This document shows positions 34,360 to 43,542 of a stretch of DNA of 64,000 nt, one piece after another. The notes under the pieces are model-generated. The model was not told where the DNA came from. It did not search any database and worked only from the letters and a program-made list of their open reading frames with translations. Source of the DNA: Streptomyces sp. RPA4-2 (GTDB taxonomy: Bacteria; Actinomycetota; Actinomycetes; Streptomycetales; Streptomycetaceae). Position numbers and translations under genes: made by a program. How positions within the stretch are numbered: position 1 is the stretch's first letter; the number at the start of each line of letters is the position of its first letter. The stretch is from the NCBI RefSeq assembly GCF_012273515.2, contig NZ_CP050975.2, forward strand, positions 9,114,001 to 9,178,000. The letters are read 5' to 3'.

Positions 34360-35262
34360 ATGGCAGGGCCGACGACACCACCCTCGCGAACCGACCGCTC
34401 GGGCGGCCACACTGGGTCCATGGAATACGTCGGCCGGGTGCCCGCTCCGCCGCTCGACCGGTTCATCGACGACATCTACTGTCTGACCGGGGTGCCGCGC
34501 CACCGGCTGATGAACGTCCCGCCGATGCCTTCGGCCCACTTGTTCCTTCACCTGGGCGGACCTGTCCGTCTGTGGGACTCCGACCGTTCGGTGGCGCCGG
34601 CTGTGTTCACCGAGGGGTGGTTCATGGGCGTGTGGACCAGGCGCTTCCTCTTTGAGTACCCCGAGCATGTGCGGCTCGTCGGGGTGCACTTCAAACCCTG
34701 GGGGATGTCGCCGTTCGTCGACATGCCGGCCGCCGAACTGCGTAACCGGTGGGCGCCGGTCGACGCCGTCTGGCAACGCTCTGGGGACCGGATTCGAAAC
34801 CGGGTCGGCGACGTCGCGTCGGCGGCCGAGACATTGCGGGTGCTGGAAGAGGAGCTGCGGTCGCGGCTCGTCGAAGCCCCGGCCCGCGGTCTCGACCTGG
34901 TCCAGCACACAGGCAGGCGTCTGGAGACCTCGCACGGCACGATCCCGGTCGGTTCGTTGGCCGAGGCCGCCGGGGTGAGTGGCAATCACCTGGCCAGCCT
35001 GTTCAAGGCACATGTCGGTGTCACCCCCAAGCGGGTGGCACGGATCTACCGCTTTGCGCGGCTGATCGTGGGCGTGGATGCCCTGCGCCCGGTCGACTGG
35101 TCGCAGCTCGCCCAAACGGCGGGGTACTTCGACCACGCCCACTTCAGCAGGGAGTTCAAAGACTTCACTGGCCACACTCCGACGGAATACCTGGCCCGGC
35201 AGCGTCGATTCGCCACCGAGCGGAGAGGCCCGCAGGACTTCGGCCCGATGCCTGCCGATTGA
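34360..35262 (+). CDS. AraC-family transcriptional regulator
   Basis: A 300-residue protein. Residues 20-200 form the sensor part (APPLDRFIDDIYCLTGVPRH, FMGVWTRRFLFEYPEHVRLV, GVHFKPWGMSPFVDMPAAEL), and the C-terminal 100 residues hold two helix-turn-helix motifs (VGSLAEAAGVSGNHLASLFK and WSQLAQTAGYFDHAHFSREF) with the AraC signature FKDFTGHTPTEYL. ATG at 34360 follows AGGGAG and is preferred; ATG at 34420 is the alternative. It is 73 bases before the RibD-like gene on the same strand and may control it. Confidence 0.88.
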   Translation: MAGPTTPPSRTDRSGGHTGSMEYVGRVPAPPLDRFIDDIYCLTGVPRHRLMNVPPMPSAHLFLHLGGPVRLWDSDRSVAPAVFTEGWFMGVWTRRFLFEYPEHVRLVGVHFKPWGMSPFVDMPAAELRNRWAPVDAVWQRSGDRIRNRVGDVASAAETLRVLEEELRSRLVEAPARGLDLVQHTGRRLETSHGTIPVGSLAEAAGVSGNHLASLFKAHVGVTPKRVARIYRFARLIVGVDALRPVDWSQLAQTAGYFDHAHFSREFKDFTGHTPTEYLARQRRFATERRGPQDFGPMPAD

Positions 35263-35335
35263 TTTCTTACATGCCCGGATCCCCTCGACGCGAAAGGATT
35301 GTGGCGAACGCGCAAGGAGACTCTGAGGAGGGCCC

Positions 35336-35947
35336 GTGGGCACGGTGATCATGCACAGTGTGGTGTCGGTGGACGGTTTCATCGCCGACGCGAACGGCGG
35401 GGTGGGGCCTCTTCATGAGTGGTACTTCAGCGGGGACGTCCCGATCGTCGTTGGCGGGGACGAGGAGTACGACCATTCCGGAGCCGGCGACGGCATCAAG
35501 GTCTCGCGTGCGTCGGCGGACTACGTCCGGTCGACGTGGGAGTCGATCGGCACGATTGTGATGGGCCGTAACCTGTTCGACCAGGTGAACGGCTGGGAGG
35601 GCAAGCCACCCGCGGGCGATCACGTGGTCGTGGTGTCCGGTCGGCCCAAGCCCGAGGGGTGGCACCCCGAGGCGTCTTACCATTTCGTCGATGGAGTGGT
35701 GGCTGCGATCGACAAGGCCCGGGAACTCGCCGGGGAGCGGATCGTCGCGGTGAATGCCGGCGAAGCGGGCGCCCAAATCCTCGCGGCCGGTCTCGTGGAC
35801 GAGGTGGCGATGGACGTGGTCCCGGTGGTGTTCGGGTCGGGCAGACGCTACTTCGGCGGCATCGACGAGCAGCATCTGCTGGAGGATCCACACGTGGTCA
35901 TCCAGGGCGACAGGGTGCTGCACCTGAGGTTCAAGGTACGCCGCTAG
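35336..35947 (+). CDS. RibD C-terminal/dihydrofolate-reductase-like protein
   Basis: A 203-residue oxidoreductase of the DHFR/RibD-C fold, starting with VIMHSVVSVDGFIADANGGV; then TIVMGRNLFDQVNGWEGKPP, the NADPH-binding segment (VVSGRPK, AIDKARELAGERIVAVNAGE, AGAQILAAGLVDE) and VVPVVFGSGRRYFGG. Such proteins are NADPH-dependent reductases, in actinobacteria often linked to resistance or flavin chemistry. It starts with GTG at 35336 (GAGGAGGG upstream). Confidence 0.87.
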   Translation: MGTVIMHSVVSVDGFIADANGGVGPLHEWYFSGDVPIVVGGDEEYDHSGAGDGIKVSRASADYVRSTWESIGTIVMGRNLFDQVNGWEGKPPAGDHVVVVSGRPKPEGWHPEASYHFVDGVVAAIDKARELAGERIVAVNAGEAGAQILAAGLVDEVAMDVVPVVFGSGRRYFGGIDEQHLLEDPHVVIQGDRVLHLRFKVRR

Positions 35948-36209
35948 AGATCTTTGACGGCTGAGGTCACGGCAGTCGGAGGTAGCGCCTGGGCATAGGT
36001 CACTGGCCGCCATGGGCGCAACGATGACCAGCCCAGACGTCACGCTCAGTGTCCGCTGCGGCGTTGGCGCAGTTCTGGAAGATCGAGCATGGCCGAAGGT
36101 GGTCGCGACCTTTGCGTGGACACGGCGAGCGGTGGGGTTCACGCGGGTGGTGCTACGAGGTTGGACCGAGCCATCGGCAGACCACCTGGAGAACCTCCGC
36201 TTCCCCGCC

Positions 36210-36547
36210 GGGTTCCGACGTGGGTGGCTTTTCGCGCCTGATCTTCTCGACGAGCCGCGCCGTGCCGACCTTGACGGTGTCCCGCTGGACGAGGCTTCGA
36301 GGCGAGGACCCCGGATCCCGCCGACCGGCGCCGGCTGTTGGTGCGTCAGGCCGCCGAGGAGTCCGAGCGCGTGGCGCGGGTCCGCGCCGCCGGCATCGAC
36401 GAAGCACTCACCGCCGTCCTCGGATCCGACGAGGCGCACCGGTTGAGGGAGGTCACGGAAGCGCTGGACGTGTTCGCCCGCAACCTCCTCTCGCCGTCAG
36501 GGACCCCAGGGCCGCGCCGCGGGGTCACCGTTCCGTCGTCGGAGTAA
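36210..36547 (+). pseudogene. MarR-family regulator remnant
   Basis: Frames in succession give SRAVPTLTVSRWTRL, then GFEARTPDPADRRRLLVRQA and EESERVARVRAAGIDEALTA with LTPL-like end LREVTEALDVFARNLL. The middle (ARTPDPADRRR) is the MarR wing and the last helix forms the dimer interface. The N-terminal part and half the recognition helix are missing or frameshifted, so it is inactive. Confidence 0.6.
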
Positions 36548-36819
36548 CACGGTCGCGGGGAACTCGCACGACGTCCCGCTTCTTCGCGCGGATCGGGCAC
36601 GCCCAGCAGACCGGACAGGATGTCAGAAGGTGCGGTCCCGCCGGGGAACGGCGGTAGACGCCGCGGCGAAGCAGACGATCCCGGGCACGGTGAACCCGTA
36701 CGGACGCTGCCTCGCCGTAAGGCCGGTTGCGATCGGCGGCTGCGTGATCCTGGTCCGGCACCCCGGGGCTCTCCGCCTACCCGGGCCGCCCGCCGCGGAA
36801 TTGACCCTCAGGCGTTCGG

Positions 36820-37272
36820 CTACTCGGGCAACGGCCGGTCGTCGATGACGTTCTTCATGACGAGGGTGGAGGTCAGGCGCTGGACTCCGGGAAGCCGGGC
36901 CAACTGCTGGTCGTAGAGCTGCTGAAAGGCGGCAAGGTCGCTGGTGGCCACGCGCAGGAGGTAGTCCGGCTCGCCGAACAGGCGCTGCGCCTGCAGCACG
37001 TGGGGGACGGCGGACACGGCCTCTTCGAAGGCGGTGACGGTGTCGGGAGTTTCCCAGCGCAGGGTGGCGAAGACGAGGGCCTCGAAGTTGAGGCCGACGG
37101 CGGACGGATCGACGACGGCCCGGTAGCCGCGGATCGCTCCCTCACGTTCGAGGTCGCGCAGTCGACGGTGGCAGGGCGAGACGCTCAGCTGTACACGAGC
37201 GGCCAGCTCGGTCACCGTCAGGCGGCCATCGAGCTGCAGCTCAGCAAGAATCTTCCGATCCAAGGCATCCAC
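36820..37272 (-). CDS. Lrp/AsnC-family regulator
   Basis: A 150-residue regulator with N-terminal helix-turn-helix (MDALDRKILAELQLDGRLTV, ELAARVQLSVSPCHRRLRDL) and C-terminal RAM ligand domain (FATLRWETPDTVTAFEEAVS, FGEPDYLLRVATSDLAAFQQ). It is divergent from a LysE-type amino-acid exporter gene with 111 bases between, the usual arrangement in which the regulator activates the exporter when its amino-acid ligand accumulates. Confidence 0.9.
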   Translation of the reverse strand: MDALDRKILAELQLDGRLTVTELAARVQLSVSPCHRRLRDLEREGAIRGYRAVVDPSAVGLNFEALVFATLRWETPDTVTAFEEAVSAVPHVLQAQRLFGEPDYLLRVATSDLAAFQQLYDQQLARLPGVQRLTSTLVMKNVIDDRPLPE

Positions 37273-37383
37273 GAAGGAGATTCTCCCTCACATCTCGCGA
37301 TCATGAGGTAAATACGCAAACATCTTCGGGCAATTCCGGCCTAGCCTTCCCTCCAGAGCAAGACATGCGAGAGGGAACGAACG

Positions 37384-38001
37384 ATGAATACGACGACGCT
37401 GGCGGCCTTCCTGGCTGTGGACCTGCTGCTGGTCTTCACGCCAGGTGCGGACTGGGCCTACGCGATCTCCGCCGGCCTGCGGAGACGTTCGATCGTCCCG
37501 GCCGTCACCGGCCTGATCGCCGGCCACGCGGCCTACGCGCTCGTGGCCGTCGCGGGCCTGGCAGTCATCGTGGCGAGCTCCCCGGCCGCGCTCACCGCCC
37601 TGACCGTGGCGGGCGCCGGCTACCTGCTGTGGCTGGGCTGGGGCGTCCTGCGACAGCCGGCCGTGCCGACAGCCGCCGGAGAAAGCACGGACACCTCCCG
37701 GTTGCGGGTCATGCTCAAGGGGGCCGGGATCAGCGGCTTGAACCCGAAGGCACTCCTGCTGTACTTCTCGCTGTTTCCGCAGTTCATCCACCCTGCCACG
37801 GGCTGGCCGGTCACCGCGCAGACCGGCCTCCTCAGCACGGTGCATCTGACCGCGTGCACAGTCGTCTACCTCGCCGTCGGCGTCCTGGCACGGACGGTCC
37901 TGAGCACCCGCCCCTCCGCCGCCCGCATCGTCACCCGGATCAGCGGTGCCATGATGATCGCCATCGGTATCTTCCTGCTGGTGGAACGACTGGCCGGCTG
38001 A
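37384..38001 (+). CDS. LysE/RhtB-family amino-acid exporter
   Basis: A 205-residue membrane protein with about six hydrophobic segments. The N-terminal FTPGADWAYAISAGLRRRSI matches the conserved TPGP(N/D) and GXRXG motifs of the family, and NPKALLLYFSLFPQFI is the second signature. It exports amino acids or derivatives. ATG at 37384 follows GAGAGGGA; the thioesterase and metallo-beta-lactamase-fold genes follow closely in the same direction. Confidence 0.9.
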   Translation: MNTTTLAAFLAVDLLLVFTPGADWAYAISAGLRRRSIVPAVTGLIAGHAAYALVAVAGLAVIVASSPAALTALTVAGAGYLLWLGWGVLRQPAVPTAAGESTDTSRLRVMLKGAGISGLNPKALLLYFSLFPQFIHPATGWPVTAQTGLLSTVHLTACTVVYLAVGVLARTVLSTRPSAARIVTRISGAMMIAIGIFLLVERLAG

Positions 38002-38049
38002 GGAACCCGTCCCGCTCCACCCGACCCGGATCCGAAGGAGCGCACGCAC

Positions 38050-38502
38050 GTGGAAGACCAGCAGGAACAGGCGAGCCCCGCGGTGCGCAAGCGCATCCAG
38101 GACAGCTTCGACCAGCAGGGCCTGATGTCCCACCTCGGCGCACGGATCACTCACATCAGGCCCGGCCGGGTCCACATCGTGCTCCAGGCCCGCCCCGAGG
38201 TGACACAACAGCACGGCTACATCCACGCCGGCGCCACCAGCGCCATCGCCGACACCGCCGGCGGCTACGCCGCGCTCACCCTGTTCGACGACGAATCCGA
38301 GGTCCTCACCGTCGAGTACAAGATCAACCTCCTCGCACCCGCCGCCGGCGACCACCTCGAAGCCATCGGCACCGTCCTCAAAACCGGACGCACCCTGACC
38401 GTCTGTCAACTGGAGGTCTACGGCGTCCAGGTCGACGGCGCCCGCAAGCTCGTCGCCAACGGCCAGCAGACCCTGATCCGCGTCAACCGGCCCGCCGCAT
38501 GA
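38050..38502 (+). CDS. PaaI-family hotdog thioesterase
   Basis: A 150-residue hotdog-fold protein. The catalytic-site segment is QHGYIHAGATSAIADTAGGY, with conserved His-Gly and Asp, and the central strands are VEYKINLLAPAAGDHLEAIG and TVLKTGRTLTVCQLEVY. It hydrolyses aryl- or acyl-CoA thioesters. GTG at 38050 follows GAAGGAG; its stop overlaps the following ATG (ATGA). Confidence 0.88.
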   Translation: MEDQQEQASPAVRKRIQDSFDQQGLMSHLGARITHIRPGRVHIVLQARPEVTQQHGYIHAGATSAIADTAGGYAALTLFDDESEVLTVEYKINLLAPAAGDHLEAIGTVLKTGRTLTVCQLEVYGVQVDGARKLVANGQQTLIRVNRPAA

Positions 38503-39480
38503 GCCCTCAGCCCTCCAACGCGATCCTGCCGTCCTGGCTGACGTGGTGGCAGCGGCCCTTCCCTGACGCCAACACCCTCCTGCTGCCGGGACGGCAACCG
38601 GCCCTGGTCGACACCGGCTTCGTCGGCCACGCCGACGAGACCGCCGCCTGGGCCCGCGCACACGCCGGCCCCATCGACCTGGTCGTCAACACCCACTGGC
38701 ACTCCGATCACGTCGGCGGTAACGCCCTCCTCCAGGCCCAAGGCGCCACCATCGCCGCCGGAACACCGGAGGCCGACGCCATCACCCGTCGGGATCCCGG
38801 CTGTTGCGGGGCCGAGTACCTCGACCAACCCGTCGCCCCGTACACCGTGAACGTCCCGCTCGACGACGGCCAGGTCCTACAGCTGGGCGACACCGACTGG
38901 CAGGCCGTCCGCACCCCCGGCCACACTCCGGGCCATCTCGCGCTGTGGCAGCCAGAGGAGCGGATCCTCGTCGTCGGGGACGCGCTGTCGGACTACGACG
39001 TCGGCTGGGTCAACCTCGCCCTCGACGGCCCCGGCGCGGCGACCACCGCGCTCGCCTCCCTCAAACGGATGGCCGACCTCGACCCCCGCCTGATCCTCCC
39101 CTCCCACGGCCCGATACCCACCGACCCCGCAGCCGCGTTCTCCGCCGCCCTTCGCCGGGCTCAGCGACTCATCGACGACCCCGCCGGAACCATCTGGTAC
39201 GGCGCCCGCCGGATCTTCGCCTTCGCCCTGATGATCCGCGACGGGATCCGACGAGGTCGAGCCGTATCTCCACGCCCGCGCCTGGCTGACCGACGCCGCC
39301 CACCTCCTGGCCGTAACCCCCGAGGCCCTCGCCACCGAACTGGTCACGACCATGCTCCGCAGCGGTGCCATCGTCCTGCGCGACGGACGCATCCGGGCCG
39401 CCGCCGACCACACCCCTGTGGCGCCCGAGACGATGCGCGTGCCCTACCCACGCGCCTGGCCCGCGAACGAGGCGCGCTGA
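38499..39480 (+). pseudogene. Metallo-beta-lactamase-fold hydrolase, frameshifted
   Basis: ATG at 38499 overlaps the thioesterase stop. The first 250 residues are a normal MBL-fold domain: metal motif THWHSDHVGGN (HXHXDH), then RTPGHTPGHLALW, VVGDALSD and SHGPIPTDP for the remaining ligands. Near 39245 one base is lost; the original frame becomes Arg/Pro nonsense, while the new frame gives DEVEPYLHARAWLTDAAHLL, MLRSGAIVLRDGRIRAA and ends at TGA 39480, matching the family C-terminus. The catalytic part is intact, so partial activity is possible; a sequencing error is also possible. Confidence 0.8.
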
Positions 39481-39919
39481 CACCTGCTGGAACGAGGGGC
39501 GGGCGATCGGCCTCCAGCCGATCGCCCGGCCGCCGCGTCACCCGCGAAGACGCGTCACCCGCGAAGTCGCGTGCCGCCTCGCGCGGCGCGCTGTGCACTT
39601 TGGCGTACCTCTTCACGAACCGCGCCAGCCAACCCCCGGGGACTCCAGCTTCGCCGACTCAGATCTGGGGCCCCAGGCCGTCCACTCCCTGAGGAAATGC
39701 CGCCGCCGTGAGACTGGCGGACTGCGCCATCGACCGGCGACTGCGACCCAGCCGAGCTCCTGGTCAGTGGGCAGGGCCCGTGCCGTCAGCTGCGAGACCT
39801 TACGCCAGCGTAGGGAGCCGGACCCGAGTCTGCTTCCCGAAGCGCACCGCGAGCAGTACACCCGCGGCCGTCGCAGGCTGGAGGGCCGGACTGGCCCGTC
39901 TCCGTCGTCCTCGCCCCAG
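39481..39919. other. Gene-free stretch
   Basis: No supported gene in either strand. It separates the metallo-beta-lactamase-fold gene from the ligase remnant. Confidence 0.35.
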
Positions 39920-40126
39920 CCTGTTCCGGCACTGCCGACCGGAGGGGGCTGGGTGTTCGAGATGAGGGTCGACGGCCACCGGACGGGTCATGTGGCGGAC
40001 CGGTGACGGGTGCGGATGCGGGCCCGCTCCGGACGTGACGTCACCGCGGTGTGGGGCGACCTCGCCGACCTGGCCGGCCTGCCGCTCCCGGCCGGGACCG
40101 TCCTCGACGGCGAGGCGAACGAGCGA
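39920..40126 (+). pseudogene. ATP-dependent DNA ligase fragment
   Basis: Two frames in succession encode PVPALPTGGGWVFEMRVDGH and RMRARSGRDVTAVWGDLADL then LPAGTVLDGEANE. The first holds the expected K/R-DG nucleotidyl motif (here MRVDGHR, with Arg where ligases have the catalytic Lys) and the second the LDGE motif III. Only about 70 codons of a ligase remain. A LigD polymerase remnant lies at 60.5 kb, suggesting a lost NHEJ set. Confidence 0.65.
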
Positions 40127-40395
40127 CGCGGAGACCCTCTGCGACCTGTGGATCGGGACGCGCATGATCGCGAAGACACATGGCGGCGCCGGTCAGCTCG
40201 ACCGCGCCATGACGGGTGCTCCGGCGTCGGCTGGAACCTGACGGAGCCGCCGTAAGGCCACCGGCATACAGGTAGGCGTTCCGAGGGTGCCGATGTGGCT
40301 GGTGGGGGTGGCGGGGCGCCCTGGTCGTCGGTGGTGCAGCAGTGGGCGGCCCCGTCGGTGGCCATACCGATCAGGGTGCCCGCAGGCACACCGCG

Positions 40396-40884
40396 TCATT
40401 CCGGAGGAATGCGAAACTCGAATTCGGGACGGTCCCACGGCACGGCGGGCGGGTTCGCAAAGGCGGTCCCGGTCCTCACCGCACCAACGCGGTGGTAGAA
40501 GTCCTCGGCGGGAATATGCGACACGACCCTGAGACGGTCGAGCCCAGCGGCACGGGCCTCGGATTGCATGTGCGCCACGAGCAGGCGTCCAATACCCCGA
40601 CCCTGCGCTTCGTCGGCGACGAACAGCAGGTCGAGCTCCGGTGGCGCGAGGACGAGCGAGTAGAACCCGAGGACCCGGCCTCCGTGCTCGTCGGCGCCGA
40701 CGGCCACAAAGGCGCGATGGGCCTCGATGTAATCAGGACCGACCCGGTAGCCCGCGACTGCGGCTGCGTACTTGCCCCGGTAGGCGCCCGAGCCACGCAC
40801 GAGCCGCGTGAGTCGTTTGGCATCCTGCGCGACGGCCCTCCGTATCGTGACCGTCTGGCTGATCGGAGCAGTACGTGAACCCAT
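40396..40884 (-). CDS. GNAT-family N-acetyltransferase
   Basis: A 162-residue acetyltransferase. The acetyl-CoA loop is VADEAQGRGIGRLLVAHM (Q/RXXGXG/A motif A), with the preceding strand VLGFYSLVLAPPELDLLFV and the C-terminal AGLDRLRVVSHIPAEDFYHR plus VGAVRTGTAFAN. The substrate is unknown. ATG at 40884 is chosen over a GTG/ATG at 40902 since family members start near this point. Confidence 0.85.
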   Translation of the reverse strand: MGSRTAPISQTVTIRRAVAQDAKRLTRLVRGSGAYRGKYAAAVAGYRVGPDYIEAHRAFVAVGADEHGGRVLGFYSLVLAPPELDLLFVADEAQGRGIGRLLVAHMQSEARAAGLDRLRVVSHIPAEDFYHRVGAVRTGTAFANPPAVPWDRPEFEFRIPPE

Positions 40885-41455
40885 CGGGAGAGTATCGCGC
40901 ACCGGTGGAGTGCCTTGGCGCGGCGGGTCTGCTGCAGGCGCGCGGAAGCCGACCGCCGCCCACCTTCACGCGCTCATCAGCGCATGCCGCGCCCCCGGCA
41001 CACGCCCGCGTACGCGCGGATCAGCGTGGCCGAACACGCCCGACGCCACCTGCGCGATGCCGCCGTTCACCTGATGCACACGGCACGGGTCGCCTCGCTC
41101 CGGAACCCGTGCCGACCACACTGGCGGAAGCCGACGCCCTTGCCTCCATCGTGGACGCCATCGCCGCATCCTTCCCGCCTGCTCCGTATCCCTGCCCCGA
41201 ATCCCCGCACAAGCCCCTGCGCGGCTACGAAGAGGCCGCCCCGGAGCAACGGCGGCTACTGTCACGGTCCTTTTCCGCATCCGTCCCGCGCCTCGCTCAG
41301 CTCTCTGCTCCCGCAAGACGATGCGGTGCCCCGACTCCAGGTCGGGGCACCTTTTGCTATGCCCGACGATCCCGAGCATGAGCCGCCCAGCACGCCGTCC
41401 TGATCCGGAGCCATGTACCCCGGAGGCGTGTTGAACGATCGAAGCTGCAGCGGCC
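40885..41455. other. Decayed region without an intact gene
   Basis: Short plus-strand pieces in two frames (RISVAEHARRHLRDAAVHLM, then LAEADALASIVDAIAASFPP and PLRGYEEAAPEQRRLL) look like the remains of one gene of unknown family. They are followed by a strong terminator at 41325-41355. Confidence 0.35.
41325..41355 (+). terminator. Rho-independent terminator
   Basis: GGTGCCCCGAC pairs with GTCGGGGCACC around a five-base loop, followed by TTTT. It is one of the few classical hairpin-plus-T-run terminators in the window and would end plus-strand transcription coming from the decayed region before it. Confidence 0.7.
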
Positions 41456-41647
41456 TCACGGCTCGCCGGCGAGGGCCTCTGTCTGGTGGACGACTTCGAG
41501 CGACGCCAGGCCCTCCGCCGCGCACAGGCGGTCCGATACGCCGCCTACCTGGGTCTGGAGGATCTGGTAGGTCGCGCCGCGTTCGTCGTCCCACCACGCC
41601 TGCGCCCCCTGGGGAGAGTGCAGCCGCACATCACCCTCGCCTGCCAT
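41456..41647 (-). CDS. Small hypothetical protein
   Basis: A 63-codon frame starting MAGEGDVRLHSPQGAQAWWD, with balanced composition, ending LASLEVVHQTEALAGEP. No family is recognised and start signals are modest; listed because its composition looks more like protein than the other frames here. Confidence 0.3.
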   Translation of the reverse strand: MAGEGDVRLHSPQGAQAWWDDERGATYQILQTQVGGVSDRLCAAEGLASLEVVHQTEALAGEP

Positions 41648-41815
41648 AGAACGCTGACGTTGAGCTCGGCCCGTGGCGGGCGCGTCATCTGACATCCCCC
41701 CGGGGATGCGTGGGCGAGAGCCCTACGCCTGCCGCGCCTTGCTTGCCACGGCCACCCAGCACGCTACCCCTGCGCCGCTCGCGGCCACATTTGGGCGCAT
41801 GCCTGCCAGTAGGTC

Positions 41816-42280
41816 TCATGACGAATGAGCCACGGCGTCTTCCCGCAAGTACGCGAACAGCGACCGTACGCCCTGTGGGTCGTCGCCGATCGCGGTGAAG
41901 GAGAGGATGGCCTGCAGGGCATGCCGGGCGAGGTCGCCCGTCGATTGGACGTCCTCACCGGCCGCGCGGGCCCAACCGGACATCATGGTCATCGCGACCG
42001 AGGTCACCAGGGAGACGGGGCCCTCCCGCCACTGCGTCAGCGCCTCTTGCTGTTCTGCCCCGTCCAGGTGGGCGATTCCGGTGGCGACGAGCACCACGGT
42101 CTGCAGTCGGCTGGCGCCGTACTGGGCGACGAGCTCCGCGAGCGACCGCTCGCCGTGCCCGCTCTGCACCAAGGTGGCCAGTGCATCATCGTCACTGGCC
42201 CACGCCGCTTCGAGTGCGGCGACCGCGCGCATGACCTGATCTGGAGTCAGCTCTGGTGGCATGGGCAACACCGTAACCAT
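41816..42280 (-). CDS. Hypothetical protein
   Basis: A 154-residue, mostly helical soluble protein (ELTPDQVMRAVAALEAAWAS, RLQTVVLVATGIAHLDGAEQ, GDLARHALQAILSFTAIGDD, GVRSLFAYLREDAVAH). Composition and codon use fit a real gene. ATG at 42280 is taken; ATG at 42262 is possible. No family is recognised. Confidence 0.5.
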   Translation of the reverse strand: MVTVLPMPPELTPDQVMRAVAALEAAWASDDDALATLVQSGHGERSLAELVAQYGASRLQTVVLVATGIAHLDGAEQQEALTQWREGPVSLVTSVAMTMMSGWARAAGEDVQSTGDLARHALQAILSFTAIGDDPQGVRSLFAYLREDAVAHSS

Positions 42281-43132
42281 CCCGGCACGAATCCCCGGTG
42301 CGCCAGGGATCGGAAGTCCCCTGTACGGGTCAAGGAGCGTGCGGCGCGGGCCTACCGGGAGATCGGGGACGAGGCAGCGAGCCTGCGCTGGGAAGCCGCC
42401 ACCTGATGCACCCTTCCCCCCACCACGTCCTGGCTGCACGGGTTCGGCACGGCGACTTCACCAAGCTGGGGAACGTAGTGGTCGCAGACAGGCATACGAG
42501 GGGCCATACCGCTGGGGTGACGCCAGCCCGACAAAACACCGCGTGCCCCACCGCCACCCCCTGCCGGGGCCCAGCCTTGCGGGACCCGACATCAGCTCTG
42601 GACGGCCCAGCACCTACCTTCTGGCGCCACACCAGCCCGGAATCCGGCTGGCCGGCGGCCGTGGCAGCGCGGCGTGCAGCCGCCAGACGCCTGGTCGCGG
42701 GATCCGTCACGGAAGGACAGCCCGTCATCTATGCGGTCGATCGTGCAGTGGCGACTGGACGTGCCGTAGAGGTTCGCCTGTTTAGCCGGACGACGCCACC
42801 GGGCGGCTCGGGGGGCCTGGTTCCTCGTCCGCTAGGGCAGGTAGCCGGCGGCGTCCCGGACCGGGTCTCGAGCCGACCGTGCCGATGGTGGGGGACGTAG
42901 CGGTGGCGCACGCGTCACTGCCGCCTCGAGCCCTGGAACCTCTGGAACGCTGCCGCCAGCGACAACGATGCCCATGTCGCGGCGAGGCCGGTGTTCACGT
43001 TCTCGACTCTCCTGGCCATGATCACGTGTACCGGGTTCACGAACACGATGCCGGACTCGAGGTCGGTGATGTCGAAGGCGTGATCTGCGCTGCCGTGCTG
43101 CTCGCCGGCGGGCTGACATGCGGTGCCGGGCA
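42281..43132. other. Long gene-free stretch
   Basis: Several open frames overlap on both strands, but none has a family match or a good start. A minus-strand stretch at 42915-43133 (SGIVFVNPVHVIMARRVENV) might be a fragment of a membrane protein. Confidence 0.3.
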
Positions 43133-43363
43133 TTATGAGTGGGCCTGCTGCCGCGCAAGGTCCTTGAGCGCCATTCTGGCCGCTGGCGTTCCGTTGGGAC
43201 TCTGCCAGTAGGGGTGTGCGGCGATGAAACGGGACAGCTCTTGCAGGCGTCGCCGGTGCGCGGCGGTGCCGTGGGTGGCCGGGGTGTGGGCGAGTTCTCG
43301 GTACGTGGCGTACCAGGCGGTCTGAGCCTGGACGAGGTCACTGGGGAAGGTGGGTGCGTCCAT
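43133..43363 (-). CDS. Small conserved hypothetical protein
   Basis: A 76-residue protein, DLVQAQTAWYATYRELAHTP and RRRLQELSRFIAAHPYWQSP, of a type common in Streptomyces plasmids and accessory regions. Trp, Tyr and His positions follow a pattern I associate with that family (AW.ATY..LA, HP.W). No function is known. Confidence 0.5.
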   Translation of the reverse strand: MDAPTFPSDLVQAQTAWYATYRELAHTPATHGTAAHRRRLQELSRFIAAHPYWQSPNGTPAARMALKDLARQQAHS

Positions 43364-43542
43364 AGCCCCGATTAGATCGCATGTTCGATTTTCTGGGCAA
43401 AGTCAGAGTCCATGGAACTGCCGGCGAGAGGAGTGGCGGAACGATCGGCAAAGGGCGGTCTTGGGCAGTCCTGCACGGCGCCGCGTGGAGAGGTCGTTGC
43501 TGAGGAAGATGTTCCCGGCATCGGCCGTCAGCGGACGCGGTG

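Noticed and set aside
37288..38661. 457-codon minus-strand frame opposite LysE and thioesterase genes
   Set aside because: Antisense shadow; the plus-strand genes have family motifs and good starts.
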